Shown: piece by piece, positions 13,539 to 27,077 of the stretch
Layout: each line of letters opens with the position of its first letter
Numbering within the stretch: position 1 is the first letter of the stretch
NCBI GenBank assembly: GCA_037176705.1
Contig: CM073889.1
Coordinates: forward strand, 52,507,596-52,571,595
Direction: 5' to 3'
DNA from: Molossus alvarezi
Taxonomy: Eukaryota; Chordata; Mammalia; Chiroptera; Molossidae
DNA length: 64,000 bases
Position numbers and translations under genes: made by a program
The notes under the pieces: generated by a model
Databases searched by the model: none
Told to the model about the DNA's origin: nothing
Seen by the model: the letters and a program-made list of their open reading frames with translations, nothing else

Positions 13539-15471
13539 TGCAGTCTCAGATATCCTGAATTATGGGCAAAACTCTGTGAGAGCCAGGGGCAACATTCATG
13601 GTGGCATGTTTAAACTTGGGAAATTGAGTACCTTTGCAAGGAAAGTGTGTAGATACATGTTCTAGTAGGAAACTGATGGAATGATTGAATATTTCCATTT
13701 TGGGTCAGGAAATGCACAGATCTTGGCAAGAGTCATGTGAAACACTTAAATATAGACACTCTCCTCGTGGTGTGGAGAGATCCAGTCTTCTCCTGGAAAG
13801 AACAACTAGGACAGGGCACACGGATGTGTAGAATCAAAAGTTATCCCCTTTTGTGTTCTGTGCTGGTAATGGTTTCCAAGATTGCACAGTTTTCTACAAC
13901 ATTTCTCAAGGCGATACTTGGAATAAGTATGGTTTCTTCTGTAGCAGTTGGTTTCGCCTAATTCTTAGTCAGAACAGTGAACCAACCTAGGGTCTAGAAT
14001 GAAATAATGGAAAGATTGATAACTACTGGTGTTACACATGTGCCATTCTTGAAAAAAGCAACTGAACACATCTAAAGTGATGTAGTTTAAACATTTGATG
14101 TGTACATCCAAGGAGAAATACATGAATGTGAAGACACTGACAACACCATGGGTGTTTCACATTGCATTTCTCTGTGAGTTAGAACAAGAGGAGGGTTCTG
14201 GAGAAAAGGCACTTGTACAGTTGTCCTGGGTATCAATTTCAATTAGCTACCCACAAATTATGCCCGGTTTGCGCGGCATAGTTTGCATTGGAGAGTTATC
14301 CAGTGTTGCATGTAAATGCAGCTGACTGCCTTCTTTCCTATACTACAAGAAAGACAATTTGTACGAGAAGAAGAGGTAACTTTTCAACATACTACTTTTC
14401 TTCCTTGGATATGAGTTGTTTGCCTGGAAGAGTCTACAAAGCATCTCGATACCAAATACAGGCTGCGCTGCAGAAATGAAACATTTTGGTTAGAGCAGTG
14501 TTCAGGTCGTGGAAATCTACACCCTATTCAGTTCTACACACATTCTCTCCATGCGTTACCAAATGAATCAGAGTCATGCCATGGATCCACGATACATTTC
14601 ACTGTTTGTGCCGATTTCCACATTAACATAAGGTGTAGATACCTGTTTTCTGCAGAGAATTGAATGTAAACCCTTGTCCTGAGTGTGAAATGCTGGAATT
14701 ATCCCGTGGTAATGAATGATAACTCCCGAACTTATGCTTAAAATACCCTGTGACAGATTGAACCTATTTCTTGATATCTGACTGAATCATCTCCATTATA
14801 ACAAGGATTCCAAAGAGTTTCAGGCCTTTGAATAATGGTCCTGGATTCACATGTTTCAAGAGTATTTCCCAGAAGAACCTATGAAAATACAGTGGATAAT
14901 CAAAGGTGTGCATCACTGGTGTTCTTTCTCTGCAGAATTATATAGTTACATTCAGTTCAAGAGCAGCATGGAAACCTCAATATGGTGTAGTGGCAATTGG
15001 ACTGTTCAGTGGCTCTCTGTCCTAAAAACAGTGTTCCCATTGACTAACTTCTTCACATACTGTCTAAATATGGTGAAGAAGATTCTTGGGCTATACCCAC
15101 TTCACAAAACATGGAACCAACACTGGTGTTCTGTTCTGCAGATTATGTGTTAGAACAGTTGAGGAAAGTATTGATTCAAGGTAATGTGGCAACCTAACGT
15201 TTGCCTATGCCCTTAGACATACTTCTCACCAGAGATCGTTTCTAGGAGCGTTTATACACACCAAACCGATTCCAAACGAACTGTGTTAGAACTCTGCAGT
15301 TCAGTTGAGAAAACTCACTTCCATGAAGCCTAGAGAGTGAGGCTTCTCCAACCATAAGCTGTTTTGGTTAAGTACCTAAGAAATGTCTGTTTGTTAAGGT
15401 GTAATCACACGAAAACCTAGCAGTGCACGTTTTTTCTCTTGTTCCCTACACACAATTACAAGACTTGCTGG
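13539..15471 (+). repeat. Unit 8, class S body with r-head (1,933 bp)
   Basis: As unit 6, but with C instead of T at unit position 607 (ACAACACC), the allele otherwise seen in class H and class A. It is intermediate between unit 6 (T607, S body) and unit 10 (C607, H body). Private change: GTTGAGAAAAC near 15304. Confidence 0.94.
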
Positions 15472-17406
15472 TGCAGTCTCAGATATCCTGAATTATGGGC
15501 AAAACTCTGTGAGAGCCAGGGGCAACATTCATTGGTGGCATGTTTAAACTTGGGAAATTGAGTACCTTTGCAAGGAAAGTGTGTAGATACATGTTCTAGT
15601 AGGAAACTGATGGAATGATTGAATATTTCCACTTTGGGTCAGGAAATGCACAGATCTTGGCAAGAGTCATGTGAAACACTTGAATATAGACACTCTCCTC
15701 GTGGTGTGGAGAGATCCAGTCTTCTCCTGGAAAGAACAACTAGGACAGGGCACACTGATGTGTAGAATCAAAAGTTATCCCCTTTTGTGTTCTGTGTTGG
15801 TAATGGTTTCCAAGATTGCACAGTTTTCTACAACATTTCTCAAGGCGATACTTGGAATAAGTATGGTTTCTTCTGTAGCAGTTTGTTTCGCCTAATTCTT
15901 AGTCAGAACAGTGAACCAACCTAGGGTCTAGAATGAAATAATGGAAAGATTGATAACTACTGGTGTTACACATGTGCCATTCTTGAAAAAAGCAACTGAA
16001 CACATCTAAAGTGATGTAGTTTAAACATTTGATGTGTACATCCAAGGAGAAATACATGAATGTGAAGACACTGACAATACCATGGGTGTTTCACATTGCA
16101 TTTCTCTGTGAGTTAGAACAAGAGGAGGGTTCTGGAGAAAAGGCACTTGTACAGTTGTTCTGGGTATCAATTTCAATTAGCTACCCACAAATTATGCCCG
16201 GTTTGCGCGGCATAGTTTGCATTGGAGAGTTATCCACTGTTGCATGTAAATGCAGCTGACTGCCTTCTTTCCTATACGACAAGAAAGACAATTTGTACGA
16301 GAAGAAGAGGTAACTTTTCAACATACTACTTTTCTTCCTTGGATATGAGTTGTTTGCCTGGAAGAGTCTACAAAGCATCTCGATACCAAATACAGGCTGC
16401 GCTGCAGAAATGAAACATTTTGGTTAGAGCAGTGTTCAGGTCGTGGAAATCTATACCCTATTCAGTTCTACACACATTCTCTCCATGCGTTACCAAATGA
16501 ATCAGAGTCATGCCATGGATCCACGATACATTTCACTGTTTGTGCCGATTTCCACATTAACATAAGGTGTAGATACCTGTTTTCTGCAGAGAATTGAATG
16601 TAAACCCTTGTCCTCAGTGTGAAATGCTGGAATTATCCCGTGGTAATGAATGATAACTCCCGAACTTATGCTTAAAATACCCTGTGACAGATTCAACCTA
16701 TTTCTTGATATCTGACAGAATCATCTCCATTATAACAAGGATTCCAAAGAGTTTCAGGCCTTTGAATAATGGTCCTGGATTCACATGTTTCAAGAGTATT
16801 TCCCAGAAGAACCTATGAAAATACAGTGGATAATCAAAGGTGTGCATCAGTGGTGTTCTTTCTCTGCAGAATTATATAATTACATTCAGTTCAAGAGCAG
16901 CATGGAAACCTCAATATGGTGTAGTGGCAATTGGACTGTTCAGTGGCTCTCTGTCCTAAAAACAGTGTTCCCATTGACTAACTTCTTCACATACTGTCTA
17001 AATATGGTGAAGAAGATTCTTGGGCTATACCCACTTCACAACACATGGAACCAACACTGGTGTTCTGTTCTGCAGATTATGTGTTAGAACAGTTGAGGAA
17101 AGTATTGATTCAAGGTAATGTGGCAACCTAACGTTTGCCTATGCCCTTAGACATACTTCTCACCAGAGATCGTTTCTAGGAGCGTTTATACACACCAAAC
17201 CGATTCCAAACGAACTGTGTTAGAACTCTGCAGTTCAGTTGAGGAAACTCACTTCCATGAAGCCTAGAGAGTGAGGCTTCTCCAACCATAAGCTGTTTTG
17301 GTTAATTACCTAAGAAATGTCTGTTTGTTAAGGTGTAATCACACGAAAACCTAGCAGTGCACGTTTCTTTCTCTTGTTCCCTACACACAATTAAAAGACT
17401 TGCTGG
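15472..17406 (+). repeat. Unit 9, class F (1,935 bp)
   Basis: Carries all F markers. Units 9-11 (F, H with r-head, F) reappear in the same order as units 20-22, eleven units downstream. Confidence 0.94.
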
Positions 17407-19339
17407 TGCAGTCTCAGATATCCTGAATTATGGGCAAAACTCTGTGAGAGCCAGGGGCAACATTCATGGTGGCATGTTTAAACTTGGGAAATTGAGTACC
17501 TTTGCAAGGAAAGTGTGTAGATACATGTTCTAGTAGGAAACTGATGGAATGATTGAATATTTCCATTTTGGGTCAGGAAATGCACAGATCTTGGCAAGAG
17601 TCATGTGAAACACTTAAATATAGACACTCTCCTCGTGGTGTGGAGAGATCCAGTCTTCTCCTGGAAAGAACAACTAGGACAGGGCACACGGATGTGTAGA
17701 ATCAAAAGTTATCCCCTTTTGTGTTCTGTGCTGGTAATGGTTTCCAAGATTGCACAGTTTTCTACAACATTTCTCAAGGCGATACTTGGAATAAGTATGG
17801 TTTCTTCTGTAGCAGTTGGTTTCGCCTAATTCTTAGTCAGAACAGTGAACCAACCTAGGGTCTAGAATGAAATAATGGAAAGATTGATAACTACTGGTGT
17901 TACACATGTGCCATTCTTGAAAAAAGCAACTGAACACATCTAAAGTGATGTAGTTTAAACATTTGATGTGTACATCCAAGGAGAAATACATGAATGTGAA
18001 GACACTGACAACACCATGGGTGTTTCACATTGCATTTCTCTGTGAGTTAGAACAAGAGGAGGGTTCTGGAGAAAAGGCACTTGTACAGTTGTCCTGGGTA
18101 TCAATTTCAATTAGCTACCCACAAATTATGCCCGTTTTGCGCGACATAGTTTGCATTGGAGAGTTATCCAGTGTTGCATGTAAATGCAGCTGACTGCCTT
18201 CTTTCCTATACGACAAGAAAGACAATTTGTACGAGAAGAAGAGGTAACTTTTCAACATACTACTTTTCTTCCTTGGATATGAGTTGTTTGCCTGGAAGAG
18301 TCTACAAAGCATCTCGATACCAAATACAGGCTGCGCTGCAGAAATGAAACATTTTGGTTAGAGCAGTGTTCAGGTCGTGGAAATCTATACCCTATTCAGT
18401 TCTACACACATTCTCTCCATGCGTTACCAAATGAATCAGAGTCATGCCATGGATCCACGATACATTTCACTGTTTGTGCCGATTTCCACATTAACATAAG
18501 GTGTAGATACCTGTTTTCTGCAGAGAATTGAATGTAAACCCTTGTCCTGAGTGTGAAATGCTGGAATTATCCCGTGGAAATGAATGATAACTCCCGAACT
18601 TATGCTTAAAATACCCTGTGACAGATTCAACCTATTTCTTGATATCTGACAGAATCATCTCCATTATAACAAGGATTCCAAAGAGTTTCAGGCCTTTGAA
18701 TAATGGTCCTGGATTCACATGTTTCAAGAGTATTTCCCAGAAGAACCTATGAAAATACAGTGGATAATCAAAGGTGTGCATCACTGGTGTTCTTTCTCTG
18801 CAGAATTATATAATTACATTCAGTTCAAGAGCAGCATGGAAACCTCAATATGGTGTAGTGGCAATTGGACTGTTCAGTGGCTCTCTGTCCTAAAAACAGT
18901 GTTCCCATTGACTAACTTCTTCACATACTGTCTAAATATAATGAAGAAGCATCTTGGGCTATACCCACTTCACAAAACATGGAACCAACACTGGTGTTCT
19001 GTTCTGCAGATTATGTGTTAGAACAGTTGAGGAAAGTATTGATTCAAGGTAATGTGGCAACTTAACGTTTCCCTATGCCCTTAGACATACTTCTCACCAG
19101 AGATCGTTTCTAGGAGCGTTTATACACACCAAACCGATTCCAAACGAACTGTGTTAGAACTCTGCAGTTCAGTTGAGGAAACTCACTTCCATGAAGCCTA
19201 GAGAGTGAGGCTTCTCCAACCATAAGCTGTTTTGGTTAAGTACCTAAGAAATGTCTGTTTGTTAAGGTGTAATCACACGAAAACCTAGCAGTGCACGTTT
19301 TTTCTCTTGTTCCCTACACACAATTACAAGACTTGCTGG
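17407..19339 (+). repeat. Unit 10, class H body with r-head (1,933 bp)
   Basis: Class H markers are T at 730 and A at 739 (GTTTTGCGCGAC), G at 1144, A at 1173, AATATAATGAAGAAGCATC at 1531-1549, and CAACTTAACGTTTCCC near 1652. The head is the complete r-head and 607 is C. The tail has GTTTTTTCTC, as in S units. Confidence 0.94.
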
Positions 19340-21274
19340 TGCAGTCTCAGATATCCTGAATTATGGGCAAAACTCTGTGAGAGCCAGGGGCAACATTCAT
19401 TGGTGGCATGTTTAAACTTGGGAAATTGAGTACCTTTGCAAGGAAAGTGTGTAGATACATGTTCTAGTAGGAAACTGATGGAATGATTGAATATTTCCAC
19501 TTTGGGTCAGGAAATGCACAGATCTTGGCAAGAGTCATGTGAAACACTTGAATATAGACACTCTCCTCGTGGTGTGGAGAGATCCAGTCTTCTCCTGGAA
19601 AGAACAACTAGGACAGGGCACACTGATGTGTAGAATCAAAAGTTATCCCCTTTTGTGTTCTGTGTTGGTAATGGTTTCCAAGATTGCACAGTTTTCTACA
19701 ACATTTCTCAAGGCGATACTTGGAATAAGTATGGTTTCTTCTGTAGCAGTTTGTTTCGCCTAATTCTTAGTCAGAACAGTGAACCAACCTAGGGTCTAGA
19801 ATGAAATAATGGAAAGATTGATAACTACTGGTGTTACACATGTGCCATTCTTGAAAAAAGCAACTGAACACATCTAAAGTGATGTAGTTTAAACATTTGA
19901 TGTGTACATCCAAGGAGAAATACATGAATGTGAAGACACTGACAATACCATGGGTGTTTCACATTGCATTTCTCTGTGAGTTAGAACAAGAGGAGGGTTC
20001 TGGAGAAAAGGCACTTGTACAGTTGTTCTGGGTATCAATTTCAATTAGCTACCCACAAATTATGCCCGGTTTGCGCGGCATAGTTTGCATTGGAGAGTTA
20101 TCCACTGTTGCATGTAAATGCAGCTGACTGCCTTCTTTCCTATACGACAAGAAAGACAATTTGTACGAGAAGAAGAGGTAACTTTTCAACATACTACTTT
20201 TCTTCCTTGGATATGAGTTGTTTGCCTGGAAGAGTCTACAAAGCATCTCGATACCAAATACAGGCTGCGCTGCAGAAATGAAACATTTTGGTTAGAGCAG
20301 TGTTCAGGTCGTGGAAATCTATACCCTATTCAGTTCTACACACATTCTCTCCATGCGTTACCAAATGAATCAGAGTCATGCCATGGATCCACGATACATT
20401 TCACTGTTTGTGCCGATTTCCACATTAACATAAGGTGTAGATACCTGTTTTCTGCAGAGAATTGAATGTAAACCCTTGTCCTCAGTGTGAAATGCTGGAA
20501 TTATCCCGTGGTAATGAATGATAACTCCCGAACTTATGCTTAAAATACCCTGTGACAGATTCAACCTATTTCTTGATATCTGACAGAATCATCTCCATTA
20601 TAACAAGGATTCCAAAGAGTTTCAGGCCTTTGAATAATGGTCCTGGATTCACATGTTTCAAGAGTATTTCCCAGAAGAACCTATGAAAATACAGTGGATA
20701 ATCAAAGGTGTGCATCAGTGGTGTTCTTTCTCTGCAGAATTATATAATTACATTCAGTTCAAGAGCAGCATGGAAACCTCAATATGGTGTAGTGGCAATT
20801 GGACTGTTCAGTGGCTCTCTGTCCTAAAAACAGTGTTCCCATTGACTAACTTCTTCACATACTGTCTAAATATGGTGAAGAAGATTCTTGGGCTATACCC
20901 ACTTCACAACACATGGAACCAACACTGGTGTTCTGTTCTGCAGATTATGTGTTAGAACAGTTGAGGAAAGTATTGATTCAAGGTAATGTGGCAACCTAAC
21001 GTTTGCCTATGCCCTTAGACATACTTCTCACCAGAGATCGTTTCTAGGAGCGTTTATACACACCAAACCGATTCCAAACGAACTGTGTTAGAACTCTGCA
21101 GTTCAGTTGAGGAAACTCACTTCCATGAAGCCTAGAGAGTGAGGCTTCTCCAACCATAAGCTGTTTTGGTTAATTACCTAAGAAATGTCTGTTTGTTAAG
21201 GTGTAATCACACGAAAACCTAGCAGTGCACGTTTCTTTCTCTTGTTCCCTACACACAATTAAAAGACTTGCTGG
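19340..21274 (+). repeat. Unit 11, class F (1,935 bp)
   Basis: Carries all F markers. It closes the last complete pair of the four-dimer block (4-5, 6-7, 8-9, 10-11). Confidence 0.94.
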
Positions 21275-23208
21275 TGCAGTCTCAGATATCCTGAATTATG
21301 GGCAAAACTCTGTGAGAGCCAGGGGCAACATTCATGGTGGCATGTTTAAACTTGGGAAATTGAGTACCTTTGCAAGGAAAGTGTGTAGATACATGTTCTA
21401 GTAGGAAACTGATGGAATGATTGAATATTTCCATTTTGGGTCAGGAAATGCACAGATCTTGGCAAGAGTCATGTGAAACACTTAAATATAGACACTCTCC
21501 TCGTGGTGTGGAGAGATCCAGTCTTCTCCTGGAAAGAACAACTAGGACAGGGCACACGGATGTGTAGAATCAAAAGTTATCCCCTTTTGTGTTCTGTGCT
21601 GGTAATGGTTTCCAAGATTGCACAGTTTTCTACAACATTTCTCAAGGCGATACTTGGAATAAGTATGGTTTCTTCTGTAGCAGTTGGTTTCGCCTAATTC
21701 TTAGTCAGAACAGTGAACCAACCTAGGGTCTAGAATGAAATAATGGAAAGATTGATAACTACTGGTGTTACACATGTGCCATTCTTGAAAAAAGCAACTG
21801 AACACATCTAAAGTGATGTAGTTTAAACATTTGATGTGTACATCCAAGGAGAAATACATGAATGTGAAGACACTGACAACACCATGGGTGTTTCACATTG
21901 CATTTCTCTGTGAGTTAGAACAAGAGGAGGGTTCTGGAGAAAAGGCACTTGTACAGTTGTCCTGGGTATCAATTTCAATTAGCTACCCACAAATTATGCC
22001 CGTTTTGCGCGACATAGTTTGCATTGGAGAGTTATCCAGTGTTGCATGTAAATGCAGCTGACTGCCTTCTTTCCTATACGACAAGAAAGACAATTTGTAC
22101 GAGAAGAAGAGGTAACTTTTCAACATACTACTTTTCTTCCTTGGATATGAGTTGTTTGCCTGGAAGAGTCTACAAAGCATCTCGATACCAAATACAGGCT
22201 GCGCTGCAGAAATGAAACATTTTGGTTAGAGCAGTGTTCAGGTCGTGGAAATCTATACCCTATTCAGTTCTACACACATTCTCTCCATGCGTTACCAAAT
22301 GAATCAGAGTCATGCCATGGATCCACGATACATTTCACTGTTTGTGCCGATTTCCACATTAACATAAGGTGTAGATACCTGTTTTCTGCAGAGAATTGAA
22401 TGTAAACCCTTGTCCTGAGTGTGAAATGCTGGAATTATCCCGTGGAAATGAATGATAACTCCCGAACTTATGCTTAAAATACCCTGTGACAGATTCAACC
22501 TATTTCTTGATATCTGACAGAATCATCTCCATTATAACAAGGATTCCAAAGAGTTTCAGGCCTTTGAATAATGGTCCTGGATTCACATGTTTCAAGAGTA
22601 TTTCCCAGAAGAACCTATGAAAATACAGTGGATAATCAAAGGTGTGCATCACTGGTGTTCTTTCTCTGCAGAATTATATAATTACATTCAGTTCAAGAGC
22701 AGCATGGAAACCTCAATATGGTGTAGTGGCAATTGGACTGTTCAGTGGCTCTCTGTCCTAAAAACAGTGTTCCCATTGACTAACTTCTTCACATACTGTC
22801 TAAATATAATGAAGAAGCATCTTGGGCTATACCCACTTCACAAAACATGGAACCAACACTGGTGTTCTGTTCTGCAGATTATGTGTTAGAACAGTTGAGG
22901 AAAGTATTGATTCAAGGTAATGTGGCAACTTAACGTTTCCCTATGCCCTTAGACATACTTCTCACCAGAGATCGTTTCTAGGAGCGTTTATACACACCAA
23001 ACCGATTCCAAACGAACTGTGTTAGAACTCTGCAGTTCAGTTGAGGAAACTCACTTCCATGAAGCCTAGAGAGTGAGGCTTCTCCAACCATAAGCTGTTT
23101 TGGTTAAGTACCTAAGAAATGTCTGTTTGTTAAGGTGTAATCACACGAAAACCTAGCAGTGCACGTTTCTTTCTCTTGTTCCCTACACACAATTACAAGA
23201 CTTGCTGG
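21275..23208 (+). repeat. Unit 12, class H body with r-head (1,934 bp)
   Basis: Matches unit 10 except in its last part, where it carries the full GTTTCTTTCTC instead of GTTTTTTCTC, so it is 1 bp longer. It is followed by a D unit, not an F unit. The dimer phase breaks here, and the tail allele fits a crossover in the last few hundred bases of the unit. Confidence 0.93.
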
Positions 23209-25143
23209 TGCAGTCTCAGATATCCTGAATTATGGGCAAAACTCTGTGAGAGCCAGGGGCAACATTCATTGGTGGCATGTTTAAACTTGGGAAATTGAGT
23301 ACCTTTGCAAGGAAAGTGTGTAGATACATGTTCTAGTAGGAAACTGATGGAATGATTGAATATTTCCACTTTGGGTCAGGAAATGCACAGATCTTGGCAA
23401 GAGTCATGTGAAACACTTGAATATAGACACTCTCCTCATGGTGTGGAGAGATCCAGTCTTCTCCTGGAAAGAACAACTAGGACAGGGCACACTGATGTGT
23501 AGAATCAAAAGTTATCCCCTTTTGTGTTCTGTGTTGGTAATGGTTTCCAAGATTGCACAGTTTTCTACAACATTTCTCAAGGCGATACTTGGAATAAGTA
23601 TGGTTTCTTCTGTAGCAGTTTGTTTCCCCTAATTCTTAGTCAGAACAGTGAACCAACCTAGGGTCTAGAATGAAATAATGGAAAGATTGATAACTACTGG
23701 TGTTACACATGTGCCATTCTTGAAAAAAGCAACTGAACACATCTAAAGTGATGTAGTTTAAACATTTGATGTGTACATCCAAGGAGAAATACATGAATGT
23801 GAAGACACTGACAATACCATGGGTGTTTCACATTGCATTTCTCTGTGAGTTAGAACAAGAGGAGGGTTCTGGAGAAAAGGCACTTGTACAGTTGTCCTGG
23901 GTATCAATTTCAATTAGCGACCCACAAATTATGCCCGTTTTGCGCTGCATAGTTTGCATTGGAGAGTTATCCAGTGTTGCATGTAAATGCAGCTGACTGC
24001 CTTCTTTCCTATACGACAAGAAAGACAATTTGTACGAGAAGAAGAGGTAACTTTTCAACATACTACTTTTCTTCCTTGGATATGAGTTGTTTGCCTGGAA
24101 GAGTCTACAAAGCATCTCGATACCAAATACAGGCTGCGCTGCAGAAATGAAACATTTTGGTTAGAGCAGTGTTCAGGTCGTGGAAATCTATACCCTATTC
24201 AGTTCTACACACATTCTCTCCATGCGTTACCAAATGAATCAGAGTCATGCCATGGATCCACGATACATTTCACTGTTTGTGCCGATTTCCACATTAACAT
24301 AAGGTGTAGATACCTGTTTTCTGCAGAGAATTGAATGTAAACCCTTGTCCTCAGTGTGAAATGCTGGAATTATCCCGTGGAAATGAATGATAACTCCCGA
24401 ACTTATGCTTAAAATACCCTGTGACAGATTCAACCTATTTCTTGATATCTGACAGAATCATCTCCATTATAACAAGGATTCCAAAGAGTTTCAGGCCTTT
24501 GAATAATGGTCCTGGATTCACATGTTTCAAGAGTATTTCCCAGAAGAACCTATGAAAATACAGTGGATAATCAAAGGTGTGCATCACTGGTGTTCTTTCT
24601 CTGCAGAATTATATAATTACATTCAGTTCAAGAGCAGCATGGAAACCTCAATATGGTGTAGTGGCAATTGGACTGTTCAGTGGCTCTCTGTCCTAAAAAC
24701 AGTGTTCCCATTGACTAACTTCTTCACATACTGTCTAAATATGGTGAAGAAGATTCTTGGGCTATACCCACTTCACAAAACATGGAACCAACACTGGTGT
24801 TCTGTTCTGCAGATTATGTGTTAGAACAGTTGAGGAAAGTATTGATTCAAGGTAATGTGGCAACCTAACGTTTGCCTATGCCCTTAGACATACTTCTCAC
24901 CAGAGATCGTTTCTAGGAGCGTTTATACACACCAAACCGATTCCAAACGAACTGTGTTAGAACTCTGCAGTTTAGTTGAGGAAACTCACTTCCATGAAGC
25001 CTAGAGAGTGAGGCTTCTCCAACCATTATCTGTTTTGGTTAAGTACCTAAGAAATTTCTGTTTGTTAAGGTGTAATCACACGAAAACCTAGCAGTGCACG
25101 TTTCTTTCTCTTGTTCCCTACACACAATTACAAGACTTGCTGG
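23209..25143 (+). repeat. Unit 13, class D (1,935 bp)
   Basis: Shares all the D markers of unit 3, including TTTCCCC, GCGACCC and GCGCTGC. Private changes are CTCCTCATGG near 23434, CAGTTTAGTTG near 24968, CCATTATCTG near 25024 and AAATTTCTG near 25053. It separates the dimer block from the trimer block. Confidence 0.95.
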
Positions 25144-27077
25144 TGCAGTCTCAGATATCCTGAATTATGGGCAAAACTCTGTGAGAGCCAGGGGCAACAT
25201 TCATTGGTGGCATGTTTAAACTTGGGAAATTGAGTACCTTTGCAAGGAAAGTGTGTAGATACATGTTCTAGTAGGAAACTGATGGAATGATTGAATATTT
25301 CCACTTTGGGTCAGGAAATGCACAGATCTTGGCAAGAGTCATGTGAAACACTTGAATATAGACACTCTCCTCGTGGTGTGGAGAGATCCAGTCTTCTCCT
25401 GGAAAGAACAACTAGGACAGGGCACACTGATGTGTAGAATCAAAAGTTATCCCCTTTTGTGTTCTGTGTTGGTAATGGTTTCCAAGATTGCACAGTTTTC
25501 TACAACATTTCTCAAGGCGATACTTGGAATAAGTATGGTTTCTTCTGTAGCAGTTTGTTTCGCCTAATTCTTAGTCAGAACAGTGAACCAACCTAGGGTC
25601 TAGAATGAAATAATGGAAAGATTGATAACTACTGGTGTTACACATGTGCCATTCTTGAAAAAAGCAACTGAACACATCTAAAGTGATGTAGTTTAAACAT
25701 TTGATGTGTACATCCAAGGAGAAATACATGAATGTGAAGACACTGACAATACCATGGGTGTTTCACATTGCATTTCTCTGTGAGTTAGAACAAGAGGAGG
25801 GTTCTGGAGAAAAGGCACTTGTACAGTTGTCCTGGGTATCAATTTCAATTAGCTACCCACAAATTATGCCCGGTTTGCGCGGCATAGTTTGCATTGGAGA
25901 GTTATCCAGTGTTGCATGTAAATGCAGCTGACTGCCTTCTTTCCTATACTACAAGAAAGACAATTTGTACGAGAAGAAGAGGTAACTTTTCAACATACTA
26001 CTTTTCTTCCTTGGATATGAGTTGTTTGCCTGGAAGAGTCTACAAAGCATCTCGATACCAAATACAGGCTGCGCTGCAGAAATGAAACATTTTGGTTAGA
26101 GCAGTGTTCAGGTCGTGGAAATCTACACCCTATTCAGTTCTACACACATTCTCTCCATGCGTTACCAAATGAATCAGAGTCATGCCATGGATCCACGATA
26201 CATTTCACTGTTTGTGCCGATTTCCACATTAACATAAGGTGTAGATACCTGTTTTCTGCAGAGAATTGAATGTAAACCCTTGTCCTGAGTGTGAAATGCT
26301 GGAATTATCCCGTGGTAATGAATGATAACTCCCGAACTTATGCTTAAAATACCCTGTGACAGATTGAACCTATTTCTTGATATCTGACTGAATCATCTCC
26401 ATTATAACAAGGATTCCAACGAGTTTCAGGCCTTTGAATAATGGTCCTGGATTCACATGTTTCAAGAGTATTTCCCAGAAGAACCTATGAAAATACAGTG
26501 GATAATCAAAGGTGTGCATCACTGGTGTTCTTTCTCTGCAGAATTATATAATTACATTCAGTTCAAGAGCAGCATGGAAACCTCAATATGGTGTAGTGGC
26601 AATTGGACTGTTCAGTGGCTCTCTGTCCTAAAAACAGTGTTCCCATTGACTAACTTCTTCACATACTGTCTAAATATGGTGAAGAAGATTCTTGGGCTAT
26701 ACCCACTTCACAAAACATGGAACCAACACTGGTGTTCTGTTCTGCAGATTATGTGTTAGAACAGTTGAGGAAAGTATTGATTCAAGGTAATGTGGCAACC
26801 TAACGTTTGCCTATGCCCTTAGACATACTTCTCACCAGAGATCGTTTCTAGGAGCGTTTATACACACCAAACCGATTCCAAACGAACTGTGTTAGAACTC
26901 TGCAGTTCAGTTGAGGAAACTCACTTCCATGAAGCCTAGAGAGTGAGGCTTCTCCAACCATAAGCTGTTTTGGTTAAGTACCTAAGAAATGTCTGTTTGT
27001 TAAGGTGTAATCACACGAAAACCTAGCAGTGCACGTTTTTTCTCTTGTTCCCTACACACAATTACAAGACTTGCTGG
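25144..27077 (+). repeat. Unit 14, class S (1,934 bp), first member of trimer 1
   Basis: S body with the common head (T at 413). It has A at 1408 (TATATAATT) where other S units have G, and a private CCAACGAG near 26416 that is shared only with unit 17. The shared private base ties 14 to 17 as copies within a longer repeat. Confidence 0.94.

Larger units (their letters stand above)
5802..21274 (+). repeat. Dimeric higher-order repeat, 3.87 kb x 4 (units 4-11)
   Basis: Class F occupies every second place (units 5, 7, 9, 11). The partner units are S, S with r-head, S with r-head, then H with r-head. Thus 5802-9670, 9671-13538, 13539-17406 and 17407-21274 form successive dimers of about 3,868 bp. 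The F members look identical or nearly so, while the partner changes stepwise. Unit 12 (H with r-head) continues the alternation for half a period. Confidence 0.88.
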
